A stretch of 41,840 bases of DNA from Bacteroidaceae bacterium (GTDB lineage: Bacteria; Bacteroidota; Bacteroidia; Bacteroidales; Bacteroidaceae). Location: contig JAGBPB010000036.1 of NCBI GenBank assembly GCA_017633615.1, forward strand, positions 1 through 41,840. Direction: 5' to 3'. The translations under genes and the position numbers were made by a program. Of the stretch, positions 6,810 through 15,244 are shown in pieces (positions within the stretch are counted from its first letter, which is position 1; each line of letters begins with the position of its first letter). Below the pieces are notes generated by a model that saw only the letters and a program-made list of their open reading frames with translations, searched no databases and had not been told where the DNA came from.

Positions 6810-8627
6810 ATGAGCTATCTGAAAGAGAAAATAAGAGGTTTGGCCGATACAATAAGAAGTGGTATCCAGAGGTTTCCGCTGACAGTGGTGTTTGCGCTTG
6901 CACTTACCGTCTGCGCAATTATAATTGAGTATAAAGGTTATCACGGCATAGGCAAAGATTGGAGATTCTTTATGTTATGGTATCCTGCCACAGGCATAGC
7001 ACTTTCCCTGAGTCTGTCACTCTGGTTTGAGGAGCGCAAGGGAAAGTTGGGCTACATGCTGGCCGTGATACTCATTCACATTGCATGGATTGCGGTGAGC
7101 ATGTTCCTGATGTGGAAATATGATATGTTGGGATATGCGCCATATACATATATCATTGCGGCTCTTATTGCCGCTTTGATACTGTCTCTGCTTGTACTTT
7201 CTTTTTTCAGCGATAAGTCCGATGTGGCTTTCTGGAATTTCAGTTTGCGTTCAATCGGTGCTACTGCCACCGCTTTAATTGTAAGCGGAATAGTATGCGG
7301 CGGATTGGAGTTGCTTGTGGTGGGTATTGAGAAACTGTTCGGAGTTTTTATCAGTTCACACTGCTACAGCAATATAGCCATACTCAGCTTCTGTCTGCTG
7401 GCCCCGGTTCTGGTCATACAAGGTATACCCGGAGGAGCTTACAAACATGATGGTGAGCCCATAAACATGCCCCGTCTGATAGAGAATTCCGTGACCAGAC
7501 TGTTCACTCCCATTGCAATTGCCTACTTCATCACATTATTCTGCTATGCAGCAAAGATCCTGTTCACATGGCAACTGCCCGATGGATGGGTATCTTGGCT
7601 GGTTACAGCATCCATGGCGGCTTTCGTTATCCTGTTCATGCTGGTCTATCCATATCGCAGCAAAGCCGATTTGAGCGCATCGGGCTGGAACAGGAAAGCA
7701 GTGCAGATAATTACACACTGGATGCCTATACTTATGCTGCCACTGCTCCTGCTTATGAGCATCGGAATAGCCAGAAGGTTATCGGACTACGGGATTACGA
7801 TACTGCGCATTTATCTGGTTGCGTTCAATCTGTGGTGCTATGCGGTATGCATCATACTCATTATCAGGCGTAAGGCCGGTATTATGTGGATTCCTGTTTC
7901 ACTGATACTCTTGTTCGCAGTTATGACCCTGCTGCCGGTTAATGTATCCAGCTGCGTTAAAAAGAATCTGACAGCAAAGGTTACCGCCGCCCTACAGGAG
8001 AACGGCTGGAACGGAACATCAATGAGTGATAGCGAATACAGTCATTTCCTTCAGAAATTGGACCCCCAAACGGCCGCCCGGATTGACAGCCGTATAGACT
8101 ACCTCAAACGTCAGTTCTCAAAACAGCACGTAGAGGAATTCATTGGGACTGATGTCTTCACAGGCAGGCCGTTTGTCAGACAAAATGAAACCAATACTGA
8201 TGAAATCATTAATATTGAGCGCTATCGCAGCATATTGGGTAGCCTAAGAATTGACATCCCTTCCGATGCAAGTCAAATGGCTATGTGGAGTGGACGTACG
8301 GACATTGATAAAGAGTGTATAATAAATGACACCCTTATAGTTCAGTTACCGGTTGCCTCAAACACCAAAGATAACAAAGGGCATTATTTCAATTACTATT
8401 ACGAGTTCCGGTTCCCTCTCTCACAACTGCGTGCCATTGATGAAGAGATGACAATTGAGAACATTGCAAGAGATAACATCAACCATGCAATTAGCTATAC
8501 TGGCACGCTGGTGGATACATCGGACAAAGATGCTCCATATAAGGTAATTCTGTACATTAACTTTTTCCACCTCCATTTAGAAGACGACAAAGGCTATTTC
8601 AGTGTTGACGGCCTATTATTCTTATGA
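6810..8627 (+). CDS. DUF4153 family membrane protein
   Basis: A 605-residue protein. Roughly the first 400 residues carry about ten membrane helices, and a soluble C-terminal domain of about 200 residues follows. The N-terminus (RGLADTIRSGIQRFPLTVVFALALTV), the segment ENSVTRLFTPIAIAYFITLFCYAAKIL and LPDGWVSWLVTASMAAFVILFML are characteristic of DUF4153 proteins. These occur in Bacteroidetes next to small winged-helix regulators. The C-terminal part (from about 405) has no recognisable catalytic motif. No biochemical role is known. It is the last gene of the closely spaced run beginning at 4350; 74 nt without features separate it from the next gene. Confidence 0.83.
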   Translation: MSYLKEKIRGLADTIRSGIQRFPLTVVFALALTVCAIIIEYKGYHGIGKDWRFFMLWYPATGIALSLSLSLWFEERKGKLGYMLAVILIHIAWIAVSMFLMWKYDMLGYAPYTYIIAALIAALILSLLVLSFFSDKSDVAFWNFSLRSIGATATALIVSGIVCGGLELLVVGIEKLFGVFISSHCYSNIAILSFCLLAPVLVIQGIPGGAYKHDGEPINMPRLIENSVTRLFTPIAIAYFITLFCYAAKILFTWQLPDGWVSWLVTASMAAFVILFMLVYPYRSKADLSASGWNRKAVQIITHWMPILMLPLLLLMSIGIARRLSDYGITILRIYLVAFNLWCYAVCIILIIRRKAGIMWIPVSLILLFAVMTLLPVNVSSCVKKNLTAKVTAALQENGWNGTSMSDSEYSHFLQKLDPQTAARIDSRIDYLKRQFSKQHVEEFIGTDVFTGRPFVRQNETNTDEIINIERYRSILGSLRIDIPSDASQMAMWSGRTDIDKECIINDTLIVQLPVASNTKDNKGHYFNYYYEFRFPLSQLRAIDEEMTIENIARDNINHAISYTGTLVDTSDKDAPYKVILYINFFHLHLEDDKGYFSVDGLLFL

Positions 8628-8701
8628 CACAGGGAAACAACTCTATTATGTCGTTCAAACCTTTTTACATATTCTGAGTCAAATTGTAAAAGACAGACAT
8701 A

Positions 8702-9085
8702 ATGAAAAAGATACTATTGATTGCTGTAATAGCTTTATTATCTACAGCCTGCAGCGGAAAAGATTTTGATGACGGTGTGATGACCAAGAAAGGAAAAGTC
8801 TATACAATCAATACAGAGACCATCTGCAATGCACGAGGCTATCACGGCAACACTCCGGTAAAAGTGACAATCAAGAAAGATAAGATCGTAAATGTTGAGG
8901 CCATACCCAATCGCGAGACTCCGCGTTTCTTTGATAACGTTAAGAAATATATGCTTCCCAAGTTCAGGGATGTCAAGTTCAAGGATTACGCTACAGTCGA
9001 TGTCGTATCGGGCGCAACTATCAGCAGCAAGTGTGTCCGCGAAAACATGAAAGCTGCCTACAATTACTACACTGAGCATAAATAG
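8702..9085 (+). CDS. Lipoprotein FMN-binding domain protein
   Basis: A 127-residue lipoprotein. Residues 1-16 are a lipoprotein signal peptide, with lipobox LLSTAC and Cys17 as the lipidated residue. The rest is one FMN_bind domain: VKVTIKKDKIVNVEAI (53-68), ETPRFF, and VDVVSGATISS (99-109). In this family the Thr of SGATxSS (Thr106) receives FMN through a phosphoester bond made by ApbE, so this is probably a covalently flavinylated, membrane-anchored electron carrier. No apbE, Rnf or NQR gene is nearby and the protein is a stand-alone domain, so its electron donor and acceptor are unknown. The TAG stop is inside the left arm of the 9081-9117 hairpin. Confidence 0.9.
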   Translation: MKKILLIAVIALLSTACSGKDFDDGVMTKKGKVYTINTETICNARGYHGNTPVKVTIKKDKIVNVEAIPNRETPRFFDNVKKYMLPKFRDVKFKDYATVDVVSGATISSKCVRENMKAAYNYYTEHK

Positions 9086-9117
9086 TACAATTGGGGCATG
9101 TCCCTTTTTGTACTATT
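9081..9117. terminator. Bidirectional hairpin terminator between convergent genes
   Basis: AATAGTACAA (left) and TTGTACTATT (right) form the outer stem, apart from one bulged T. Inside a TT/TT mismatch, GGGG pairs with TCCC (one G.U) around a CATG loop. Both neighbouring genes end in TAG and both stop codons are inside the arms, at 9083-9085 (+) and 9113-9115 (-). It resembles the palindrome at 2034-2060. Confidence 0.75.
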
Positions 9118-10201
9118 CTGTGATTGTAAGAACAAGATACTCGGAACGGGAGCCGATACGGATGCGGGGGCCCCAGATACCTAAGCCAGAGGTGATATAG
9201 TAACGTGTGCCGCCACGCTGGTGGTGTCCCCATGATTTCTCATACATGGCATCGGTAACCCAGGAGATTGGCCATATCTGGCCGCGATGGGTATGACCGC
9301 TGAACTGAAAATCTATTCCAACCTGTTCAGCCTCATCCAGATGGTACGGCTGATGGTCAAGCAATATGCTGAATCCGTTTATACTGTCAGTCAGTACGCT
9401 CAACGGCTTGCGATGTCTATTGGTCCTGTCATCACGCCCTATCACAGTCAAACCTTTGAATGATGCACATTCATCGCGCAGCAGACGTATTCCCGCATCC
9501 CTGAAGAACTGCTCCACAAGTGGCTCGTTACTGTAATAATCATGATTGCCTAAAACAGTCCAGACCGGAGCCTTAAGGCGATGGAACTCATCGGCATAAT
9601 CACCTTCAACCACAGGCCTAATACTCCTATCCACCACATCACCTGCAGTAAGGATCAGGTCAGGATTCTCCGCATTTATCATATCCACCCATCGGGCAAG
9701 TTCGGCCCTGCGGTTATGGTAACCTAAATGCAGATCACTTACCAGTACTATCTTGAGAGGTTTGTCAAGAGGCTTATCGGTATGTATCGTAAGCTCTTCA
9801 CGATACTTGTGATGATAGTGAATACCGCCTATGGCCATCAGCAGGACCACACCTCCTACAATAGTGCAGAATCCTATCGGACTATCCTTTAGTAAACCGG
9901 CAGGTAACAGATGGCAGATACGTGCCAATCCGGCAAGCAGGAATCCGATAAGCAGATAGAGAAAGAATATGAGCCATGGATTGCCAACATTATATACTAC
10001 ATGTGCCAACCCGAGTGGCAGTCTCTCAATGCGTATGAAACTCACAAAGAACAGTGCCATCCACAGCAGATACACCAAAACCACAGCACCTTTTACAGCC
10101 CACATTCCGGGTGTAATCCGCCACAGCCTCCAGCACAGGTAAACATTTATAGCCAGCACCAGCCCAATGAACAACAGCGCAATTGTCTTATTCATACGCA
10201 C
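9113..10201 (-). CDS. Membrane-anchored calcineurin-like metallophosphoesterase
   Basis: A 362-residue protein with four N-terminal hydrophobic segments (about 5-25, 35-58, 72-95 and 108-127), then a metallophosphoesterase domain. The dimetal motifs appear in order: SDLHLG (Asp156, His158), GDVVD (Asp188), GNHD (Asn219, His220) and GHTHRGQ (His303, His305). DHQPYH near 282-287 supplies the remaining histidine. This layout matches the YaeI/YkuE-type enzymes, some of which act on UDP-2,3-diacylglucosamine or other phospholipid-like pyrophosphates. The substrate here cannot be read from sequence. It lies 58 nt downstream of rpiB across a terminator and ends inside the hairpin shared with the FMN-binding gene. 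Confidence 0.9.
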   Translation of the reverse strand: MRMNKTIALLFIGLVLAINVYLCWRLWRITPGMWAVKGAVVLVYLLWMALFFVSFIRIERLPLGLAHVVYNVGNPWLIFFLYLLIGFLLAGLARICHLLPAGLLKDSPIGFCTIVGGVVLLMAIGGIHYHHKYREELTIHTDKPLDKPLKIVLVSDLHLGYHNRRAELARWVDMINAENPDLILTAGDVVDRSIRPVVEGDYADEFHRLKAPVWTVLGNHDYYSNEPLVEQFFRDAGIRLLRDECASFKGLTVIGRDDRTNRHRKPLSVLTDSINGFSILLDHQPYHLDEAEQVGIDFQFSGHTHRGQIWPISWVTDAMYEKSWGHHQRGGTRYYITSGLGIWGPRIRIGSRSEYLVLTITE

Positions 10202-10213
10202 AAAGATATAAAC

Positions 10214-10250
10214 AAAAAGCGGGCAGCCTTTTGGTTGCCCGCTCTTTTTG
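10214..10250 (-). terminator. Rho-independent terminator after rpiB (bidirectional)
   Basis: GCGGGCAGCC (10219-10228) and GGTTGCCCGC (10233-10242) form a 10-bp stem with one G.U and a TTTT loop. On the minus strand it is followed by TTTTTGTTT, a classic intrinsic terminator 18 nt after the rpiB stop. A T-run also follows on the plus strand. Confidence 0.88.
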
Positions 10251-10259
10251 TTGCTTAAA

Positions 10260-10688
10260 TCATTTTACAGGGATGCTGTCAACACGGGTCTGATGACGAC
10301 CGCCCTCAAAGGGGGTGTTCAGATACTCATCCATGATCTTACGGGCCATATCGTTGTCGATAAAACGGCCGGGCATGACAAGTACGTTGGCATCATTGTG
10401 CTGACGGATAAGGTGAGCAATCTCAGGAATCCAGCAGAGTCCGGCACGGATGCTCTGATGTTTGTTCAGGGTCATTGAGATACCCTCACCGCTGCCGCAC
10501 ATGGCTATACCCTTCTCTACCTCACCGTTCTCTATGCCGCGGGCCAGAGCATGGCCGTAATCAGCATAGTTGCAACTATCGGGAGTATAGGTGCCGTAGT
10601 CCTTGAACTCCAGCCCCTTCTCCTTCAAGTATTCTATTACAAACTGCTTTAACGGGAAAGCAGCGTGGTCACTTGCAATTCCTATCAT
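10260..10688 (-). CDS. rpiB: Ribose-5-phosphate isomerase B
   Basis: A 142-residue cytoplasmic enzyme of the RpiB/LacAB family that interconverts ribulose 5-phosphate and ribose 5-phosphate. The N-terminus IGIASDHAAFPLKQ is the phosphate-binding signature. DYGTYTPDSCNYADYG follows, then IAMCGSGEGISM, with the catalytic-base Cys64 in the CG(S/T)G loop. NKHQSIRAGLCW and a C-terminal HQTRVDSI complete the family pattern. The ATG shares its A with the tkt TAA (TAATG), so the pair is translationally coupled. Together with tkt and the ara genes this forms the non-oxidative pentose phosphate outlet for arabinose. Some family members also act on allose 6-phosphate. Confidence 0.95.
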   Translation of the reverse strand: MIGIASDHAAFPLKQFVIEYLKEKGLEFKDYGTYTPDSCNYADYGHALARGIENGEVEKGIAMCGSGEGISMTLNKHQSIRAGLCWIPEIAHLIRQHNDANVLVMPGRFIDNDMARKIMDEYLNTPFEGGRHQTRVDSIPVK

Positions 10689-12703
10689 TACTTGAGCAAT
10701 GACTTAACCTGAGCATATACGTTCTCAGCGGTGAAGCCCAGCTTCTCATCAAGCACCTTGTAAGGAGCTGAGAAACCGAATGAGCTGAGGCCCCATACCT
10801 TACCGCTGGCACCTACAAGACCCTCAAGGGTTACAGGCAGACCGGCGGTGAGACCGAACTTCTTCTTGTTACCGGGCAGGATGTTGCGCTGATAAGCCTT
10901 GGACTGGCTGCGGAACAGGCCCTCTGAAGGAACACTTACGATGCGGCACTTGATACCGTCAGCACGCAGGAGTTCAGCACCGGCAACCAGAGTTGATACC
11001 TCTGAACCTGAAGCGAGCAGGATAACATCAAAGTCAGCATCTGAACCGGCTACGATGTAAGCACCCTTGGCAGCCTGGCTGTAGTCATTACCTGCGGGCA
11101 GAGTCTTGATGTTCTGGCGGCTCAGGATAAGACCTGTGGGTGAAGTGGTATTCTCCATGGCAAGCTTCCAAGCCTGTGTGGTCTCGTCGCTATCAGCGGG
11201 ACGGAGAACAAGCATTGAGTTCTTACCCTTGTGAGTCTTGAGCTTCTCCATGAGACGGATCTGTGCCTCCTGCTCAACGGGCTCATGTGTAGGACCGTCC
11301 TCACCAACGCGGAATGCATCGTGAGTCCAGATGAACTTAACGGGGAGCTCCATGAGGGCAGCCATACGTACGGCGGGCTTCATGTAGTCTGAGAATACGA
11401 AGAATGTACCGCAAGCGGGGATAACACCTCCGTGCAGAGCCATACCGATGCAGCAGCAAGCCATGGTGAGCTCGGCTACGCCAGCCTGGAAGAATGCACC
11501 GCTGAAGTCACCCTTAACCATGTTGGTTGTATACTTGAGGAAACCGTCTGTCTTATCTGAGTTGCTAAGGTCAGCGCTGGCGCAGATCATGTTGGGTACC
11601 TGCTGAGCGAGCTGGCTCAGAACTGCAGCAGATGCTGAACGTGTAGCGTCATCGGGCTTCTGCTCAACCTTGCTCCAGTCAACCTTGGGAGCCTTGCCGC
11701 TGAACCACTCCTTGAGCAGAGCAGCCTTCTCGGGGTTAGCCTTCTCCCAGGCAGCCTTGCGGGCATACTTGGCATCCATGATTTTACGGAGTTCCTTGGC
11801 GCGGTCAGCATAGAGCTTCTTGACCTCGGGGAAGATCTGGAAAGGATTCTCGGGATCACCTCCCAGAGCCTTAACGGTGTTGATATAGGCATCACCGCCC
11901 AGAGGAGCACCGTGAGTCTTGCAGTTGCGCTCGTAGCTGGTACCATCGGCCTTGAGGGCACCCTTACCCATGATGCACTTACCGATAATCAGGGTCGGTT
12001 TGCCGTTGGCGTTCTGAGCCATAGTCAAAGCACCGCGGATCTGATCAACGCAGTTACCGTTTATCTCATATACGTTCCAACCCCAAGCGCGATACTTGGC
12101 AGCGGTATCCTCAGAGGTTACCACCTTGGTCTCAGTTGAGAGCTGGATATCATTAGAATCATAGAACATGATGAGGTTGTCAAGACCCAGAGTACCGGCG
12201 ATACGGCCTGCGCCCTGTGAGATCTCCTCCTGGATACCACCGTCAGAGATGTAAGCGTAGATCTTGTGGTTCATGACCTCCTTACCCAATACGGCTGCCA
12301 GATGCTTCTCAGCAATGGCTGCACCTACTGCAAATACATGACCCTGGCCAAGAGGACCTGAGGTATTCTCAATGCCGCGTGCAACCTCAAGCTCGGGGTG
12401 ACCGGTTACGGGTGAGCCCCACTGACGCAGAGTTGCAAGCTCCTCCATTGAGAACTTGCCGGTCAGAGCAAGCTGTGCATAGAGCATGGGAGCCATGTGG
12501 CCGGGATCCAGGAAGAAACGGTCACGACCCTCAAACTTCATGTTACGGGGATCATATTCCAGGAACTCGCTGAAAAGCACGTTAATGAAATCAGCACCGC
12601 CCATGGCGCCACCGGGGTGACCTGACTTGGCCTTCTCGACCATTGATGCAGCCAGAATACGGATATTATCGGCTGCCTTCTTCATCAATTCTTTACTGTT
12701 CAT
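10688..12703 (-). CDS. tkt: Transketolase
   Basis: A 671-residue thiamine-diphosphate enzyme that moves two-carbon units between ketose and aldose phosphates. Motifs in order: KSGHPGGAMGGADF with His29, LDPGHMAPMLYAQLAL, GPLGQG (116-121), the ThDP/Mg loop YISDGGIQEEISQGAG (151-166), and, in the pyrimidine domain, WTHDAFRVGEDGPTHEPVEQ. The usual GDG of the ThDP motif reads SDG here, which I take to be a Bacteroidetes-type variant rather than inactivation. The length is normal. It is the first gene of the tkt-rpiB operon, and a -7 promoter box lies about 50 nt upstream of its ATG. Confidence 0.97.
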   Translation of the reverse strand: MNSKELMKKAADNIRILAASMVEKAKSGHPGGAMGGADFINVLFSEFLEYDPRNMKFEGRDRFFLDPGHMAPMLYAQLALTGKFSMEELATLRQWGSPVTGHPELEVARGIENTSGPLGQGHVFAVGAAIAEKHLAAVLGKEVMNHKIYAYISDGGIQEEISQGAGRIAGTLGLDNLIMFYDSNDIQLSTETKVVTSEDTAAKYRAWGWNVYEINGNCVDQIRGALTMAQNANGKPTLIIGKCIMGKGALKADGTSYERNCKTHGAPLGGDAYINTVKALGGDPENPFQIFPEVKKLYADRAKELRKIMDAKYARKAAWEKANPEKAALLKEWFSGKAPKVDWSKVEQKPDDATRSASAAVLSQLAQQVPNMICASADLSNSDKTDGFLKYTTNMVKGDFSGAFFQAGVAELTMACCCIGMALHGGVIPACGTFFVFSDYMKPAVRMAALMELPVKFIWTHDAFRVGEDGPTHEPVEQEAQIRLMEKLKTHKGKNSMLVLRPADSDETTQAWKLAMENTTSPTGLILSRQNIKTLPAGNDYSQAAKGAYIVAGSDADFDVILLASGSEVSTLVAGAELLRADGIKCRIVSVPSEGLFRSQSKAYQRNILPGNKKKFGLTAGLPVTLEGLVGASGKVWGLSSFGFSAPYKVLDEKLGFTAENVYAQVKSLLK

Positions 12704-12752
12704 TGTATTTAATATTTAGTTGTAATTTTCGCGCAGTGAGTTGCAAATTTAG

Positions 12753-12760
12753 CAAAAATA
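12753..12760 (-). promoter_or_regulatory. Bacteroidetes -7 element for tkt-rpiB
   Basis: The minus strand reads TATTTTTG, matching TAnnTTTG, 49 nt before the tkt ATG. No TTTG was found at -33 spacing, so only the -7 half is supported. Confidence 0.4.
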
Positions 12761-12793
12761 TTGGCAGCAAATAAAGCATAAGCCTTTTTTTAT

Positions 12794-12801
12794 TACTTTT
12801 G
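12794..12801 (+). promoter_or_regulatory. Bacteroidetes -7 element for the histidine phosphatase gene
   Basis: TACTTTTG matches TAnnTTTG on the plus strand, 55 nt before the ATG at 12857, in an A+T-rich divergent intergenic region. A -33 TTTG at the right spacing is not evident. Confidence 0.45.
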
Positions 12802-12856
12802 CAAACAACTAACTTAAATGGTATATTCACAAATTACTAACGAATACTGATCCTAA

Positions 12857-14260
12857 ATGAAGAAATTGTTCATCGCCGGCCTGGCACTTCTGCTCCCGCT
12901 GGCTCTGTGTGCAGAAATCACCAAGAAAGAAGACATCAACAAGGATAACCTCTACAAGTTCAGAGGAAGTATGACCCAGTATGAGGATCCAGGCGTAACC
13001 TACTCAAAAGCCCCCAAGGGATTCAAGCCTTTCTACATGAGTCACTATGGCCGTCACGGTTCACGTTATCTGCTCAACACCCCGCAGTACGCTGATCCAT
13101 ACAACATACTCAAGCAGGCCGATGACAAAGGCGTCCTGACAGAGTTTGGAAAAGACGTGCTGAGACGTCTTGAGATAATGGCCAAGGATGCTGACGGTCA
13201 TCTGGGTGACCTGACCATTGTAGGCCAGCAGCAGCACCGCGGCATTGCCCGCCGTATGGTCCGCAACTATCCGGAGATATTCAACAGTAAGACAACTATT
13301 GTGGCCCGTTCCACCACGTCACATCGTGTTATGGCCAGTATGACGGCTGCTCTGATGGAGTTCTCCTCCATTCTGCCCAAGATGTACATTGACTATAACG
13401 ACAGTGATTTTGACAGGGGTTATATGAACTCAGAGGACAGAGCCATCAACAGTGCCAAGAACAGCCGCGAGAGGAATGCTGCCGTAAGCGCCTTCAACGC
13501 CAAGCACAACAATCCCGAACGCCTGATGTGCGCCCTGTTTACTGACACCACATTCATAACAAGATATGTGAGAACCACCACCTCATCACGTGCCGGCACT
13601 GTAGGCGGAGGTCAGGAGACCACGTCAACATCAGTACAGACCACAGACCGTTCAGATGATCTCTACACCAAGATTTATGACATTGCAGCCAATATGGGCA
13701 GCCATTCATACCTGGGATTTGATCTGGATGATGTTTTCACATATGATGAGTGGTATGACTGCTGGCTCCAGAACAACCTGTACTGGTTCTCAGTATCAGG
13801 TTATCACAAGCTTACCCAAGAAGTAGTACCTTACGGCCACGCCACACTGCTTCAGGATTTCCTGGACAAGGCCGATATAGCTATAGCAAACGGTACTCCC
13901 AGCGCAAACCTGCGTTACGGACATGACACAGCTCTCTATCCCCTGCTCTGCCTCATGGAGGTGAATGACTGCGGTTTTGAGCCCGATGACATAGAAGACC
14001 TGGCCACAAAATGGGTTAACTATGACATCGTACACATGGCAAGCAACCTGCAGCTGATATTCTTCAAGGACAAGAGCGGAAAGATTCTGGTAAGGGCTCT
14101 GCTCGACGAGAAAGAGGCCAAGCTGCCGGTTCCCTGTTACAAGGATGCCAAAGGCAAGGAATACCCCTACTTCTTTGAGTGGGACAAGGTAGAGAAATAC
14201 TACCGCGACATTCTGGCCAAGTGGGATAAGATAAAAGAAGAACTGACTTCCAACAGATAA
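12857..14260 (+). CDS. Secreted histidine-type phosphatase (branch 2, phytase-like)
   Basis: A 467-residue exported phosphatase. Residues 1-19 are a signal peptide (MKKLFIAGLALLLPLALC-AE). YMSHYGRHGSRYL carries the RHGxR motif with the phosphorylated His67. GHDTALYPL (355-363) supplies the HD proton-donor pair His356/Asp357 typical of branch 2 histidine phosphatases such as phytases and MINPP. A Thr/Ser/Gly-rich stretch around residues 235-270 looks like a flexible surface insert. It probably releases phosphate from phytate or other organic phosphates in the periplasm. The next gene begins 6 nt after its stop, so cotranscription with the ROK kinase is likely. The exact substrate is not deducible. 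Confidence 0.88.
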   Translation: MKKLFIAGLALLLPLALCAEITKKEDINKDNLYKFRGSMTQYEDPGVTYSKAPKGFKPFYMSHYGRHGSRYLLNTPQYADPYNILKQADDKGVLTEFGKDVLRRLEIMAKDADGHLGDLTIVGQQQHRGIARRMVRNYPEIFNSKTTIVARSTTSHRVMASMTAALMEFSSILPKMYIDYNDSDFDRGYMNSEDRAINSAKNSRERNAAVSAFNAKHNNPERLMCALFTDTTFITRYVRTTTSSRAGTVGGGQETTSTSVQTTDRSDDLYTKIYDIAANMGSHSYLGFDLDDVFTYDEWYDCWLQNNLYWFSVSGYHKLTQEVVPYGHATLLQDFLDKADIAIANGTPSANLRYGHDTALYPLLCLMEVNDCGFEPDDIEDLATKWVNYDIVHMASNLQLIFFKDKSGKILVRALLDEKEAKLPVPCYKDAKGKEYPYFFEWDKVEKYYRDILAKWDKIKEELTSNR

Positions 14261-14266
14261 ACCCTA

Positions 14267-15244
14267 ATGGAAAGGCTGGCCATAGGAATTGATATAGGCG
14301 GTCAATCCACTAAATGTGGAGTTGTGACACAAGATGGGACCATACTCGAGCAGAGTGTGGTCACATCATTGATTGACAGTTTTGACGAGTACCTTAACCT
14401 GCTTGCAGACTCAATCAAAGACCTTATCCGCAAAACAACCTCAAAAGGCATTCCGGTCGGAATTGGCATAGGTGCCCCCAACGCCAACCGTATTGACGGA
14501 ACAATCCGGTACGCTCCCAACCTGAGATGGGCACGTGATGCACAAGGCAAACCATGTATAATTCATCTGGCAGAACGTCTGGAAGCAGCCACTGGCCTGC
14601 ATGTACGAATAACCAACGATGCCAACGCTGCAGCGCGCGGTGAACACACTTACGGCGTAGCAAAAGGGATAAATGATTTCATAATGATTACCCTGGGAAC
14701 AGGAGTTGGCAGCGGAATCATATCACACGGCAGACTTGTCTATGGTCATGACGGATTTGCAGGAGAACTTGGACACGTCTGTGTAGTACAGAACGGCCGT
14801 CAGTGCAACTGCGGTCTAAAGGGATGCCTGGAGACTTACGCAAGTGCCATGGGCGTAGCCCGCACAGCACGGGAATTATTGCATAATGACCAGAGAGAGA
14901 GTCTTTTGCGCAAACTTGATCCGGAAAAGATATCATCTAAGGATATTTATGATGCCGCTGTCCAGGGGGATGCGCTGGCAAAAGATATTTTTGTGTTCAC
15001 CGGGCGTATCTTAGGGCGCGCATTAGGTGATTTTGTAAAGTTCAGCTCACCGCAGGCCATAGTGCTGTTTGGAGGACTGACCAAATCACGGGAGTTCTTC
15101 CATGATGAGATGGTCAAGGCCATGAATGACAACCTGATGCAGATTTGGAAGAACAAGATTCAGATACTCTACTCCTCACTGAAAGAGTCTGATGCCGCTA
15201 TCCTGGGCGCAAGTTCAATGGTCTGGTCACCTGATGACGTATGA
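14267..15244 (+). CDS. ROK family sugar kinase, probable glucokinase
   Basis: A 325-residue ROK kinase. AIGIDIGGQSTKCGVV (5-20) is the ATP phosphate loop. ITNDANAAARGE (115-126) contains the catalytic Asp118. LGTGVGSGII, GFAGELGH and CNCGLKGCLE follow, the last two giving the His170/Cys180/Cys182/Cys187 zinc site. This fits glucokinase-like ROK enzymes, although N-acetylmannosamine and fructose kinases share the pattern. There is no N-terminal DNA-binding domain, so it is a kinase and not a ROK repressor. It overlaps the following glycosyltransferase gene by 4 nt (ATGA), which suggests coupled expression. Confidence 0.9.
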   Translation: MERLAIGIDIGGQSTKCGVVTQDGTILEQSVVTSLIDSFDEYLNLLADSIKDLIRKTTSKGIPVGIGIGAPNANRIDGTIRYAPNLRWARDAQGKPCIIHLAERLEAATGLHVRITNDANAAARGEHTYGVAKGINDFIMITLGTGVGSGIISHGRLVYGHDGFAGELGHVCVVQNGRQCNCGLKGCLETYASAMGVARTARELLHNDQRESLLRKLDPEKISSKDIYDAAVQGDALAKDIFVFTGRILGRALGDFVKFSSPQAIVLFGGLTKSREFFHDEMVKAMNDNLMQIWKNKIQILYSSLKESDAAILGASSMVWSPDDV

